Shown here: in pieces, positions 1 to 5,851 of the stretch | Layout of the letters: every line of letters begins with the position of its first letter | How positions within the stretch are numbered: the first letter of the stretch is position 1 | IMG/VR virus record: IMGVR_UViG_3300022689_000470 | Coordinates: 1 to 24,439 of that record | Origin: a virus | DNA: 24,439 bases | Direction: 5' to 3' (one strand) | Position numbers and translations under genes: made by a program | The notes under the pieces: model-generated | The model's database searches: none | The model's input: the letters and a program-made list of their open reading frames with translations, nothing else | Told to the model about the DNA's origin: nothing

Positions 1-963
1 TCATAAACTCCATCCGTGTTGCTGTAGTCGTTCCGACAGGTCGTCGCCGGCGAGGTGCACGTAATGCGTCACCATGCTCTGTGACCTCCACCCGCCGTGC
101 GCCTGCACTTTCAGCAGGTCTTTCGTCAGCGCATAAAGCCATGTCGCGCCGGTATGCCGGAGCGCATGCACGCTGAACTTGCTGATGCCGGCGCGCCGGC
201 AAATGCGCGTCAGGTTGTTGTTGATCGGCGTGTGATCGCTCCAGAGCGCGCCTTTGCTGCTGGTCAGCAGCCGCCCGTTGCGCCTCAGGATCGGCTCGGC
301 GCGGGACAGAACGTCGATGCCGCGCGTAAAGCCGGTCTTGCTGATGGCGCCGGGAATGACGATGCGGCGCGCGCCCGCGACGTGCTCGTCTGTGATTTGC
401 AGCGCCTCGCCGATGCGCATCGCCGAGCCCGCCAGCAGCAGCATGACGCGCTGCATCGGCTCGGGGGCCTCGCCAAGCGCCCGCTCGAACTCTTCCGGCG
501 TCAGCCAGCGCGGCGGCTTTTCCGGCACGGCGATGCGCTTCCAGGGCCGCGCGGGGCACCACCCCTCGGCGGCGGCGGCGTTGTAGACCGCGATGAACGG
601 CCCGATGAACTGGCGGTTCAGCGTGCTGGGTTGCGCGCCGGGATAGGCCGCGCGCGCCGCCGCGACCAGATCGCCTTGCGTGATCTGGTTCAGCTTATGG
701 CTTTCAAACGCACGCAAAACCGGGATCATGAAGCGCTCCTCTCCCCCGGCGCGCAAGTAGAGGTCGGCGGCCTCTTCGAAGGTCCGTGCGCGCTCTCGTC
801 CAAGGACGGCTTCTTCGAAGATCCGGCGCTCGATCGTCTCCCGGATGGCCTCTGCTTCGCGGCGGTCAGCCGTTCCCGCAGAGACATAGACTTCGACGCC
901 GTGATGCGTGCCGCGGATATAGAGGTTTTTGACGCCCTTTCGGGCGATGACGGCAAGGGGCAT
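1..963 (-). CDS. int: Tyrosine site-specific integrase (prophage)
   Basis: A 320-residue phage-type tyrosine recombinase that would integrate and, with a directionality factor, excise the prophage. The N-terminal part (about residues 1-60, RKGVKNLYIRGT then GTADRREAEAIRE) resembles the arm-binding start of phage integrases. The catalytic domain carries the expected residues: R183 in MRIGEAL, K209 in SKTG, H266 and R269 in HALRH, H289 in AHGGW and nucleophile Y301 in HYVHL. The stop codon is the first three bases of the window, so an att site would lie to the left, outside it. It is the last gene of the leftward operon and its 5' end is overlapped by the excisionase-like frame. The set of catalytic residues looks complete, so the enzyme is probably active. 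Confidence 0.95.
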   Translation of the reverse strand: MPLAVIARKGVKNLYIRGTHHGVEVYVSAGTADRREAEAIRETIERRIFEEAVLGRERARTFEEAADLYLRAGGEERFMIPVLRAFESHKLNQITQGDLVAAARAAYPGAQPSTLNRQFIGPFIAVYNAAAAEGWCPARPWKRIAVPEKPPRWLTPEEFERALGEAPEPMQRVMLLLAGSAMRIGEALQITDEHVAGARRIVIPGAISKTGFTRGIDVLSRAEPILRRNGRLLTSSKGALWSDHTPINNNLTRICRRAGISKFSVHALRHTGATWLYALTKDLLKVQAHGGWRSQSMVTHYVHLAGDDLSERLQQHGWSL

Positions 964-1121
964 GGCGTGAGGATTTCAATGAGGGCCTGGAACTGCTTCT
1001 CCGTCACCCTACGGCTCTGCCCGACCCGCACGCAAAGGGCGTGTTCGTCCAGCAGCCGGCGCGTTTTGCGCAAGCCGATCTGAAGGCGCTCGGCCACTTC
1101 GCGGTCAGTGAGAAGTTTCAT
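726..1121 (-). CDS. Excisionase-like small HTH protein overlapping int
   Basis: The first 50 or so residues (MKLLTDREVAERLQIGLRKT, then an LLDEH turn and RVGQSRRV) form a MerR/Xis-type winged helix-turn-helix, as in phage excisionases and directionality factors. The start at 1121 is preferred over an in-frame ATG at 1166 because the HTH begins there. The gene overlaps the end of the upstream gene by 17 bases. After about residue 53 the frame continues as a Ser/Arg-rich tail that overlaps the first 238 bases of int in another frame. I recall similar Ser/Arg-rich tails overlapping int in related phages, but the far C-terminus may be unimportant. Role as Xis is inferred from the HTH and from adjacency to int. 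Confidence 0.7.
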   Translation of the reverse strand: MKLLTDREVAERLQIGLRKTRRLLDEHALCVRVGQSRRVTEKQFQALIEILTPCPLPSSPERASKTSISAARITASKSMSLRERLTAAKQRPSGRRSSAGSSKKPSLDESAHGPSKRPPTSTCAPGERSAS

Positions 1122-1356
1122 CGCGCGCCGGGGGTCTTGGGGGGCCGAACACGTCGCTGTCGTCATAGACCGGGCTCATCTGCGCGGCAGGCGTCAGGCA
1201 CGGCCCCTCGATCCGCTCAAACGCCCAGGCCGGATTGGCGTCCGTCAGCGCGCCGGTCACGATCTCGACCAGCGCCTCTCTCAAACCCTCGCGAATCTCG
1301 ATCTCTTCACCCGACCAGAACCGCAACCCGCCAAGCGTGTAGAGGGCTTCACTCAT
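1105..1356 (-). CDS. Truncated class II aminoacyl-tRNA-synthetase-like protein
   Basis: An 83-residue protein whose residues 9-70 resemble the motif 1 region of class II synthetases such as ThrRS/ProRS: GLRFWSGEEIEIREGL, a long helix, then FERIEGP. I recall phage-encoded 'amino acid--tRNA ligase-related' proteins with this start that run past 200 residues with an ETT segment and a motif-2 WQAGKSFRRE segment. Here those parts are missing and the protein stops after a Pro-rich tail, with the excisionase-like gene starting 17 bases before its end. Neither other minus-strand frame downstream continues the homology, so this looks like a deletion rather than a simple frameshift. The ATG overlaps the stop of the upstream regulator by one base, so translation is probably coupled. 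It cannot be a complete synthetase. Family assignment rests on memory of the motif pattern. Confidence 0.6.
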   Translation of the reverse strand: MSEALYTLGGLRFWSGEEIEIREGLREALVEIVTGALTDANPAWAFERIEGPCLTPAAQMSPVYDDSDVFGPPRPPARDETSH

Positions 1357-1772
1357 CACCCTCTCCCGTCTGATCGAAGCGCGGGAAGCGCCCCGCCGTG
1401 CGCGGACGCGCAGGGCGTCGAACCGGCCTGCAGGTTGATCAACGCTGTGAAGTGCGCGCGCACGTGGGGCGGCAGTACAGCCCATGCGGGCGCCAGCTCA
1501 AGCAGGCCCGCCGGCGCGTCGAGCACGGCTTCGGAGTGTCCGCCTTCCCCCGCCAGGACTGCGACGCTGACGCCAAGCGCCGCGGCAAGCTCGCTCGCGC
1601 GCGCAAGCGACATGCCGTTCGCCCCGCACTCGTATTTCTGAACCTGTTGAAACCGCGTTCCGACAACGTCGGCGAGCTGCTGCTGCGTCATCCCTGCGAG
1701 CCGCCGCAAGCGGCGCAGCCGCCGGCCCGCGGCCTCGTTAAACCTCACGTGCGCTTGCGATTGTTTCGCCAC
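1356..1772 (-). CDS. XRE/Cro-C1-type transcriptional regulator
   Basis: A 138-residue protein with an HTH_XRE domain at about residues 14-70: RRLRRLAGMTQQQLADVVG, then FQQVQKYECGANGMS and ASELAAALGV. The FQQVQKYE recognition-helix pattern is typical of alphaproteobacterial Cro/C1-type regulators. GTG at 1772 is chosen because AGGAG sits 7 bases upstream and the HTH follows closely; a longer upstream extension is Arg-rich shadow sequence. There is no S24 peptidase domain; the C-terminal half is hydrophobic and unassigned. It is the fifth gene of the leftward operon, downstream of recT, and its stop overlaps the next start. It is a second regulator besides the CI-like protein at 5852-6184 and could modulate xis/int or host genes (inference). 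Confidence 0.85.
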   Translation of the reverse strand: MAKQSQAHVRFNEAAGRRLRRLRRLAGMTQQQLADVVGTRFQQVQKYECGANGMSLARASELAAALGVSVAVLAGEGGHSEAVLDAPAGLLELAPAWAVLPPHVRAHFTALINLQAGSTPCASAHGGALPALRSDGRG

Positions 1773-1782
1773 GTCGTTTCTC

Positions 1783-2127
1783 CTATCCGATCCGTTGAGC
1801 GCCGCGGGCGCTGGCCTGCTCGCTGCGCCAGGCGTCAATGATCGCGATGGCGCCGGTGCGCGTCGCGCGGTGGTATTCGACCCGCCCGCGGGCTTCGGCC
1901 TCCTCCTCGACCGCCTCGATGTGGTCGCAGTGAGCCCGCGCCCAGTCTTCTTTCGCCGGGTTGCTGGTGCAGGCCGCCGGCGCGCGGCGGCGCAATTCGG
2001 ACAGCACCCGCTTGGTCTTCGCCTCCGCGCGGACCAGATCCGCCGCGGCCGAGGCCGCCTTCTTCGCCTCGTCCTCGCCAATCGCCGCCAGCGCGGCTTC
2101 GACCATATCGTCCGTCACGAGGCTCAT
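1783..2127 (-). CDS. Small hypothetical protein downstream of recT
   Basis: A 114-residue Ala/Glu-rich, probably helical protein; I do not recognise its family. About residues 15-45 (EDEAKKAASAAADLVRAEAK) could form an amphipathic helix or coiled coil, and an acidic stretch EAVEEEAEARGRVEYHRA follows near residues 71-88. The ATG overlaps the recT stop as ATGA, so it is translationally coupled to recT, and it ends 10 bases before the XRE regulator. Small helical proteins in this position of phage recombination operons are common but uncharacterised; a role accessory to recombination is only inferred from position. Confidence 0.7.
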   Translation of the reverse strand: MSLVTDDMVEAALAAIGEDEAKKAASAAADLVRAEAKTKRVLSELRRRAPAACTSNPAKEDWARAHCDHIEAVEEEAEARGRVEYHRATRTGAIAIIDAWRSEQASARGAQRIG

Positions 2128-3020
2128 GGCGCAGCCTCCGCGAGCTCGGCGTCACGCAGCGCCTGTTCCCGCGCCTCCATCGCCTGCTTGACCTCCAGCG
2201 CGTCGCCTTCGTTCTCGATCCAGAACTGCTTCAGCGACTCCCGGTTCGTCCGCCGGAACCAGTCCAGCTTGGCGCTGCCGGGGCAGTCCCGGATAAAGGC
2301 CATGAGCTTGTCGGCGACCTCGCCCGGCGGCCACGCCTCAAGCGGGTGCTGCGGGTCCAGCAGGAAGGTCAGCGCGCGCCCTCCGGCCCGCTTGGCGCGG
2401 GCGTTCGCCTCTTCATGCGCCAGCGCCTCGGCCGCAGTCTCGAACGTCGTCTGCGCGACCTCCTCGGGCGCGTAAAGATCGTTGAACGCATCCGGCCAGC
2501 CCTTGCGCAACGCCTGCCGCTCGGCCGCGATGGCGATCATGTGGCGCGGCATGTCGGCCCATTTGCTGCCAGCCGATTTCTTGCCGGCGGCCTCGTCGAA
2601 GGCCCACTCTTCGGTGACGGGCGCGAACTCGGTCCAGAACGCCACGCCGGGAACGCGGAACCAGCGCCCGGCGCGCAGCTTGTTGACGTGCACCGTGCAT
2701 TTGACGATCCCGTCCGGGTTTGTCGGCGACTTCAGCGCCTCATCGATCTCGTATTCCGGCGGATGCTCGTCCGGCGCATAGGTGTCGTGCCGCTCGGCGA
2801 TCGCGCGCAGCCCGTCAATGCCGACGACCAGCGCCACCCGGCGCTTCTCACGGCTCTTGGCGCTGAACACGATCGGGCTCGCTTGCCCGCGGAACGGGTC
2901 CAGCGCGTTGCGCTTGCACAGCTCCACGAACATTTCGAACTCATCCGGCGTCAGATCGTTGGCGATCGTGCGCTTGATCAGGGCGATCTGGGCGGGGGAA
3001 TATTGCGTCAGGGCGTTCAT
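2124..3020 (-). CDS. recT: RecT/Bet-family single-strand annealing protein
   Basis: A 298-residue phage recombinase of the RecT/lambda Bet family, which pairs complementary single strands during phage recombination. Diagnostic parts are the N-terminal LTPDEFEMFVELCKRNALDPF, then VALVVGIDGLRAIAERHDTY, KCTVHVNK, FWTEFAPVT, and the WADMPRHMIAIAAERQALRK helix near residues 155-175. AGGAG lies 6 bases upstream of the ATG. It follows the Gp157-like gene by 9 bases and overlaps the next gene by four. No classical partner exonuclease (lambda Exo or RecE type) is visible in the left operon; the only nuclease recognised in the window is the VRR-NUC protein at 7213-7668. Confidence 0.93.
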   Translation of the reverse strand: MNALTQYSPAQIALIKRTIANDLTPDEFEMFVELCKRNALDPFRGQASPIVFSAKSREKRRVALVVGIDGLRAIAERHDTYAPDEHPPEYEIDEALKSPTNPDGIVKCTVHVNKLRAGRWFRVPGVAFWTEFAPVTEEWAFDEAAGKKSAGSKWADMPRHMIAIAAERQALRKGWPDAFNDLYAPEEVAQTTFETAAEALAHEEANARAKRAGGRALTFLLDPQHPLEAWPPGEVADKLMAFIRDCPGSAKLDWFRRTNRESLKQFWIENEGDALEVKQAMEAREQALRDAELAEAAP

Positions 3021-3029
3021 CGCCGTCTC

Positions 3030-3569
3030 CTATCGGCGCCGGACGCTGAGCGTCGGCGCGGCGTTGTCCAAGGTCGCGCCGGGGACGGCTTCGCCTTCCG
3101 CCAGCGCCTTGGTGAGCGCCGCCCGGTCGAGCGCGCGTTTCGTCGCGAAAAAGCGGGCGGGAATGTCGTGTTCATCCGCCACGTTGAGCGCCGGGCGCCG
3201 ATCCGCCAGCGTCAGCGTCGCGCTCGGCAGCCGCAGCGTGCGGATTTCCGCCACGCTCATCGCCTGCTCGATCACCGCGCGCCGCGCCTCCAGACGCTTT
3301 TTCGTCCGCGCCTCCCGGCGCTTGAGATCGTCCAGGCGCGCACGGATCCCGTCCAGCATCAGCTGGTCTTCATCAATCTGATCGAGAACCCCTTCAACCG
3401 CCTCGGCGAACGAGGTCTCGCCCTCGATCACATCGCTCATGAAGCCTTCATCGTCCGCCGCCAGCGCGCCGAGCGATGCGCGCAGGCGCGCGACGGCTTC
3501 GGCTTCGCGCTGCACGTCGGGCTGACGCTCGGGCTTGCGCGTCGTTTCGGCGTCATCAGCAGTCATCAT
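3030..3569 (-). CDS. Gp157-family (Siphovirus Gp157) protein
   Basis: A 179-residue protein matching the Siphovirus Gp157 family pattern: FAEAVEGVLDQIDEDQLML at about residues 54-72, a charged helical segment RLDDLKRREARTKKRLEARR, then RTLRLPSATLTLADRRPAL, followed by a C-terminal DIPARFF...LDRAALTKAL segment. Family members occur beside recT and ssDNA-binding genes in many siphophages; the biochemical role is not settled. Two tandem ATGs occur (3567-3569 and 3564-3566). GGAG is 3 bases from the first and 6 from the second, so the second may be the real start. The ATG overlaps the TGA of an open frame coming from upstream (3566-3757). Confidence 0.85.
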   Translation of the reverse strand: MMTADDAETTRKPERQPDVQREAEAVARLRASLGALAADDEGFMSDVIEGETSFAEAVEGVLDQIDEDQLMLDGIRARLDDLKRREARTKKRLEARRAVIEQAMSVAEIRTLRLPSATLTLADRRPALNVADEHDIPARFFATKRALDRAALTKALAEGEAVPGATLDNAAPTLSVRRR

Positions 3570-3757
3570 GCTCTCCGAAAAGGCCGTCCGGGCGGGGCGG
3601 GAGGGGACGAGGGGGCCCCGCCCGGACGATCACGCGCGGCTGGAAGGGGGCGCCGCGCGGATCGGGTCAGAGCTTGCTCGGCGAAAGGATCGAACTCGCG
3701 GCTGATCCGGAACTCGTAGACGCCGGGCTCAAGGTCGAACTGCTCGTGCGGCTTGCC
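3566..3757 (-). pseudogene. Open frame without start codon, -1 to the upstream gene
   Basis: In the frame -1 to the gene at 3667-4191, a convincing protein-like stretch runs from about 3757: GKPHEQFDLEPGVYEFRISR then EFDPFAEQAL, then a Pro/Arg-rich tail. It ends in a TGA at 3568-3566 that overlaps the ATG of the Gp157-like gene. The frame is open from 3808, but I find no ATG, GTG, TTG or CTG in it. Over the same bases the annotated frame of the upstream gene encodes a Ser-rich, low-information tail. This suggests an indel relative to an ancestral gene (or genes), or a non-canonical frameshift. No canonical slippery heptamer is present in the overlap. Confidence 0.5.
3585..3628 (-). repeat. 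14-bp perfect inverted repeat with G-rich loop (possible attenuator)
   Basis: CGTCCGGGCGGGGC at 3585-3598 is the exact reverse complement of 3615-3628, with a 16-base loop. On the minus strand the stem is followed by GCC and TTTT, 7 bases before the GGAG of the Gp157-like gene, so it could act as a terminator or attenuator inside the leftward operon. The plus strand from 3590 to 3615 has G-runs of 3, 4, 3, 4 and 5 separated by 1, 1, 1 and 4 bases, which fits a G-quadruplex consensus. The T-run is short, so terminator function is uncertain. Confidence 0.5.
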
Positions 3758-4191
3758 TGCAGGACTTCCAGGTGCGCGCGGCCGATATCGGCGGCGAGCG
3801 CGAAATAATCATGACGGCCGGCGGCGCTGGCGGCGTTGCGCCGGCGGCGGGCTTCCGCCTCAGCGTCCTTGACCGCGCCGGACTCCGCCCGGCCGCAGCG
3901 CGCCGCGCCCTCGAACAGGTCGAAGACGATCGTGAACGCGCCCGTCTCGCCGTCGATCCCGCTGGTCTTTTCCAGATGACCGCAGAGATAATCGGCGATG
4001 CTTTCCGCGATGCAGAGCGTCGTGTGCTCGTCCAGGCCGAACTCGGCCAGCACGCCGCTCAGCGCCTTGACGCCGACCAGCGGGGCCTCGAGGGCGTCTG
4101 ACAGCCCGACGATCTGCGCGACCTCCGCGTCGGCGGCGCGAGCCTTCGCAAGCTCGTGCCGGTTCGCGGCTTCGATGGGGTCGTAGGGCAT
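3667..4191 (-). CDS. First gene of leftward operon, unknown, apparent 3' frameshift
   Basis: A 174-residue protein I do not recognise. It starts at the ATG at 4191, with AGGAG 7 bases upstream and the operator/promoter region just beyond. Residues 1-145 look like a normal soluble protein (ANRHELAKARAADAEVAQIV; LDEHTTLCIAESIADYLCGH; GAFTIVFDLFEGAARCG). From residue 146 it becomes a run of Ser/Thr (SRTSSSTLSPASTSSGSAAS), while the -1 frame of the same bases encodes a more protein-like segment, so the last 28 codons may be out of frame. It occupies the slot of lambda N, the first gene from PL, but it is not Arg-rich and I see no basis for calling it an antiterminator. Confidence 0.65.
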   Translation of the reverse strand: MPYDPIEAANRHELAKARAADAEVAQIVGLSDALEAPLVGVKALSGVLAEFGLDEHTTLCIAESIADYLCGHLEKTSGIDGETGAFTIVFDLFEGAARCGRAESGAVKDAEAEARRRRNAASAAGRHDYFALAADIGRAHLEVLQASRTSSSTLSPASTSSGSAASSILSPSKL

Positions 4192-4216
4192 GGCGTGTCT
4201 CCTCTGTGGTGAGGAG

Positions 4217-4245
4217 ACAGTACGCACTATGGGAACTCTCGTCAA
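4217..4245 (-). promoter_or_regulatory. Candidate leftward early promoter (PL-like)
   Basis: On the minus strand, TTGACG (4245-4240) is followed 17 bases later by TACTGT (4222-4217), upstream of the first gene of the leftward operon at 4191. The -35 is good and the -10 is weak, but the placement of operator OL1 exactly across the spacer and -10 supports it. Confidence 0.5.
4220..4236. promoter_or_regulatory. Left operator OL1 (17-bp immunity operator)
   Basis: GTACGCACTATGGGAAC fits the consensus GTNCSCRMTRWGSGWAC shared with four other sites, at 4254, 6185, 6253 and, degenerately, 6219. It fills most of the spacer of the candidate leftward promoter and overlaps its -10, so a bound repressor would block transcription of the recombination operon. 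The centre is 34 bp from OL2. Confidence 0.75.
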
Positions 4246-4253
4246 ACGAAAAA

Positions 4254-4270
4254 GTGCGCAATAAGGGAAC
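4254..4270. promoter_or_regulatory. Left operator OL2 (17-bp immunity operator)
   Basis: GTGCGCAATAAGGGAAC is a second copy of the 17-bp operator, 34 bp centre to centre from OL1 and just upstream of the PL-like -35. Over 18 bases starting at each GT, the two left sites match at 15. It is the less symmetrical of the two. Confidence 0.7.
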
Positions 4271-4289
4271 TTTTTTGCGCCGCCCCGAT

Positions 4290-4520
4290 TCAGACTTTGG
4301 GGAAGGGACTGTCGACGCCGAGCCGGCGGTCGAGATAGGCCACGATCGAGGCCGTCAGCCGTTCGGACTGATCGTTCATGTCCAGGATTGCGTGGCGGCC
4401 GGTCTTGTTGTTCACAAAAAGAACCGCGCCGGGCAGCGTGTGCGACGTCACGCCGACGTCGAGCGCCCACTTCATGTAACGCGCCAGCGTCGGATGGCCG
4501 CCGAACGGATAGGCGGGCAT
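4290..4520 (-). CDS. Small protein paired with HicB-like gene
   Basis: A 76-residue protein starting one base after the stop of the HicB-like gene, so the two form a tight pair. It is not a recognisable HicA: no short dsRNA-binding fold with the G-S-H-H pattern is seen. Visible features are an N-terminal GGHPTLARYMKWALDVGV, a central strand GAVLFVNNKTGRHAILDM, and a C-terminal helix ending AYLDRRLGVDSPFP. I recall similar small proteins with a C-terminal YDRRLG...SPFP next to HicB-like genes in alphaproteobacteria, but cannot name a family. As the last gene of the lysogeny cassette it ends just before the left operators. A toxin or effector role is inference from pairing only. Confidence 0.75.
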   Translation of the reverse strand: MPAYPFGGHPTLARYMKWALDVGVTSHTLPGAVLFVNNKTGRHAILDMNDQSERLTASIVAYLDRRLGVDSPFPKV

Positions 4521-4521
4521 G

Positions 4522-4818
4522 TCAGGCCGCGCAGAGCGCCATCTTGATGTCCGCGCCGCCCAGCTCTTCAGGCGCGTCCCAGTCTTCCGCCGGCGCGCCG
4601 CAGCTTTCAAACAGGTCGAAGAAGCGCTGCGGGGCCGGGCCGATCCCGGCGAAGGCCTCGCCGTGGATCCTGCGCGTATAGTCGGCCTCCCGCACGAGCG
4701 TGCGGTCGAAGCGCTCGCGCAGGTCATGGGCGGTCTGCGCCTGGGCGGCGATATCATGCTCCAGGCACTGAGCGATCCAGGCCGGGCCTTCCCGATAAAC
4801 GACGATACGCAGTTCCAT
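4522..4818 (-). CDS. HicB-like antitoxin-family protein
   Basis: A 98-residue protein whose N-terminus (MELRIVVYREGPAWIAQCLE, then HDIAAQAQT) matches the partial RNase H-like fold of HicB-type antitoxins: a strand, the W-A-Q-C-L-E strand, and the D-I-A-A-Q segment followed by a helix. The C-terminal part (PQRFFDLFESC, then EDWDAPEELGG) replaces the DNA-binding tail of standard HicB and is unassigned. GAGGAAA lies 7 bases before the ATG, and a candidate promoter sits at 4843-4871. HicB is normally the antitoxin of a HicA ribonuclease; here the downstream partner is not HicA-like, so this may be an orphan HicB or a variant pair. Confidence 0.7.
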   Translation of the reverse strand: MELRIVVYREGPAWIAQCLEHDIAAQAQTAHDLRERFDRTLVREADYTRRIHGEAFAGIGPAPQRFFDLFESCGAPAEDWDAPEELGGADIKMALCAA

Positions 4819-4842
4819 GGCTCTTTCCTCGTGCGGCCGGCG

Positions 4843-4871
4843 GACATAGCGCCCGGCAGCCTGATCGGCAA
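4843..4871 (-). promoter_or_regulatory. Candidate promoter of the HicB-like pair
   Basis: On the minus strand, TTGCCG (4871-4866) and TATGTC (4848-4843) are separated by 17 bases and lie 25 bases upstream of the ATG at 4818. It would let the HicB-like pair be transcribed independently of the repressor and lipoprotein genes. This is a consensus match only. Confidence 0.4.
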
Positions 4872-4926
4872 GTCTTAAGCCTTCCTCATTAACACGGGGA
4901 TGAGCCGGCGCGTCAAATCCCGCGCG

Positions 4927-5265
4927 TCAGGCGTCGCAATTGGCGCTGACGGCGCGCTCCAGCGCGCTGCGTTCGCCCTTGGCCTGGGCCAGCTCGCCCT
5001 CCGCGTTCGCGCCGAAAACCGAGCCCAGAGGCAAAAGCACCAAGAACACCGAGGCCGCATCGGCCGTCGCCGCATTGTTCTGCCGGCGCGTCAAGGCGGT
5101 CTCCCGCTCGCGCGCCTCGGCGAGGCGCTGGCGCGTTTCCTCGCAACTGAGGTGGTTGAACTCCGCCGCGCTGACGGAGACCGGTGCGACCGAGGCCGCG
5201 CGCGGCGCGCAGGCGGTCATGGCAAGCGCGGCGGCTGACAGGGCGATGATTGCCGGACGGTGCAT
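4927..5265 (-). CDS. Small lipoprotein in the immunity region
   Basis: A 112-residue protein with a lipoprotein signal peptide: a positive start MHRP, hydrophobic IIALSAAALAM and a lipobox ending TAC (Cys19). No Asp follows the Cys, so outer-membrane sorting is expected. The mature part has CEETRQRLAEARERETALTR, a hydrophobic stretch VFLVLLPLGSVFGA around residues 73-86, and a charged segment ending with a second Cys near the C-terminus (SANCDA). This resembles small alphaproteobacterial lipoproteins of unknown function. AGGAG lies 7 bases upstream, and the start is only two bases from the stop of the preceding lipoprotein gene. Expression from the prophage (lysogenic conversion or exclusion) is inferred from position. 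Confidence 0.8.
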   Translation of the reverse strand: MHRPAIIALSAAALAMTACAPRAASVAPVSVSAAEFNHLSCEETRQRLAEARERETALTRRQNNAATADAASVFLVLLPLGSVFGANAEGELAQAKGERSALERAVSANCDA

Positions 5266-5267
5266 GA

Positions 5268-5774
5268 TTACTCTCCTATCGCGAGCAGGTCAGCAAGCAC
5301 AGACCCGGTTCGGGCGTGCTCGGGGTCATAAGGCAAGTGATATGCTTCCATCTCCGCGCGAACGGCCGCGCGGGCGTGATTAGGGGTAAATTTATCGCCG
5401 AACGCCGCCCAGCTGTTTCGGTAGACCAGAAACGTGTCGCGGCCGCCGTTCGCGGCCAGCCCGTCCGCTCCGAACGCCAACCAGCCGACCGTCCCGTCAT
5501 AGTCGTAGCCGCCCGCAACGATGCCCACGATCGGGATCATTGAAAGCGCATTGCTGGAACTGGTTATGCGATGCCACGTCCAAACCGTCTCGCCCCCACC
5601 GTTCGTGGAGACCATGTCGGGCTGGCCGAGCGCCTCATAAGCGCCTTGACGATCCGTGCGCTGATCGAGCAGCGCTTGGATCGCAAGCGGATCCTCGATC
5701 GCCGCCGGGCCGTGATGCCCTGTGCAGCCCGCCAGAGCCAAAGCCGCAACAGCAGATATGACAGCCGCTTTCAT
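5268..5774 (-). CDS. BamE/SmpA-like lipoprotein in the immunity region
   Basis: A 168-residue lipoprotein: signal MKAAVISAVAALALAGC with an ideal LAGC lipobox (Cys17) and no Asp at +2. Residues 36-70 (LLDQRTDRQGAYEALGQPDM then GETVWTWHRI) follow the SmpA/BamE-like repeat in which a short helix precedes the LG-P-D turn and a W-x-W/Y strand. A glycine/aliphatic segment SMIPIVGIVAGG follows at about 78-89, then a soluble C-terminal domain. It directly follows the CI-like repressor on the same strand (77 bases apart) and is coupled to the next lipoprotein. Bacterial BamE acts in the outer-membrane BAM complex. A phage copy here could alter the surface or block superinfection, which is inference. 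Confidence 0.8.
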   Translation of the reverse strand: MKAAVISAVAALALAGCTGHHGPAAIEDPLAIQALLDQRTDRQGAYEALGQPDMVSTNGGGETVWTWHRITSSSNALSMIPIVGIVAGGYDYDGTVGWLAFGADGLAANGGRDTFLVYRNSWAAFGDKFTPNHARAAVRAEMEAYHLPYDPEHARTGSVLADLLAIGE

Positions 5775-5851
5775 GATTCCGCCCGTATCGCGTGCGGCGC
5801 TTTATCGCCGTCGTCGATACAACGGAAAGGCGCAGGCGAACCCGTCGCGGG

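Noticed and set aside
2346-3719. Long plus-strand open frame (457 codons) opposite recT and the Gp157-like gene
   Set aside because: It is the antisense shadow of GC-rich coding sequence: Arg/Ala/Leu-rich with no recognisable motif, while the minus strand has clear RecT and Gp157 family features and ribosome-binding sites.
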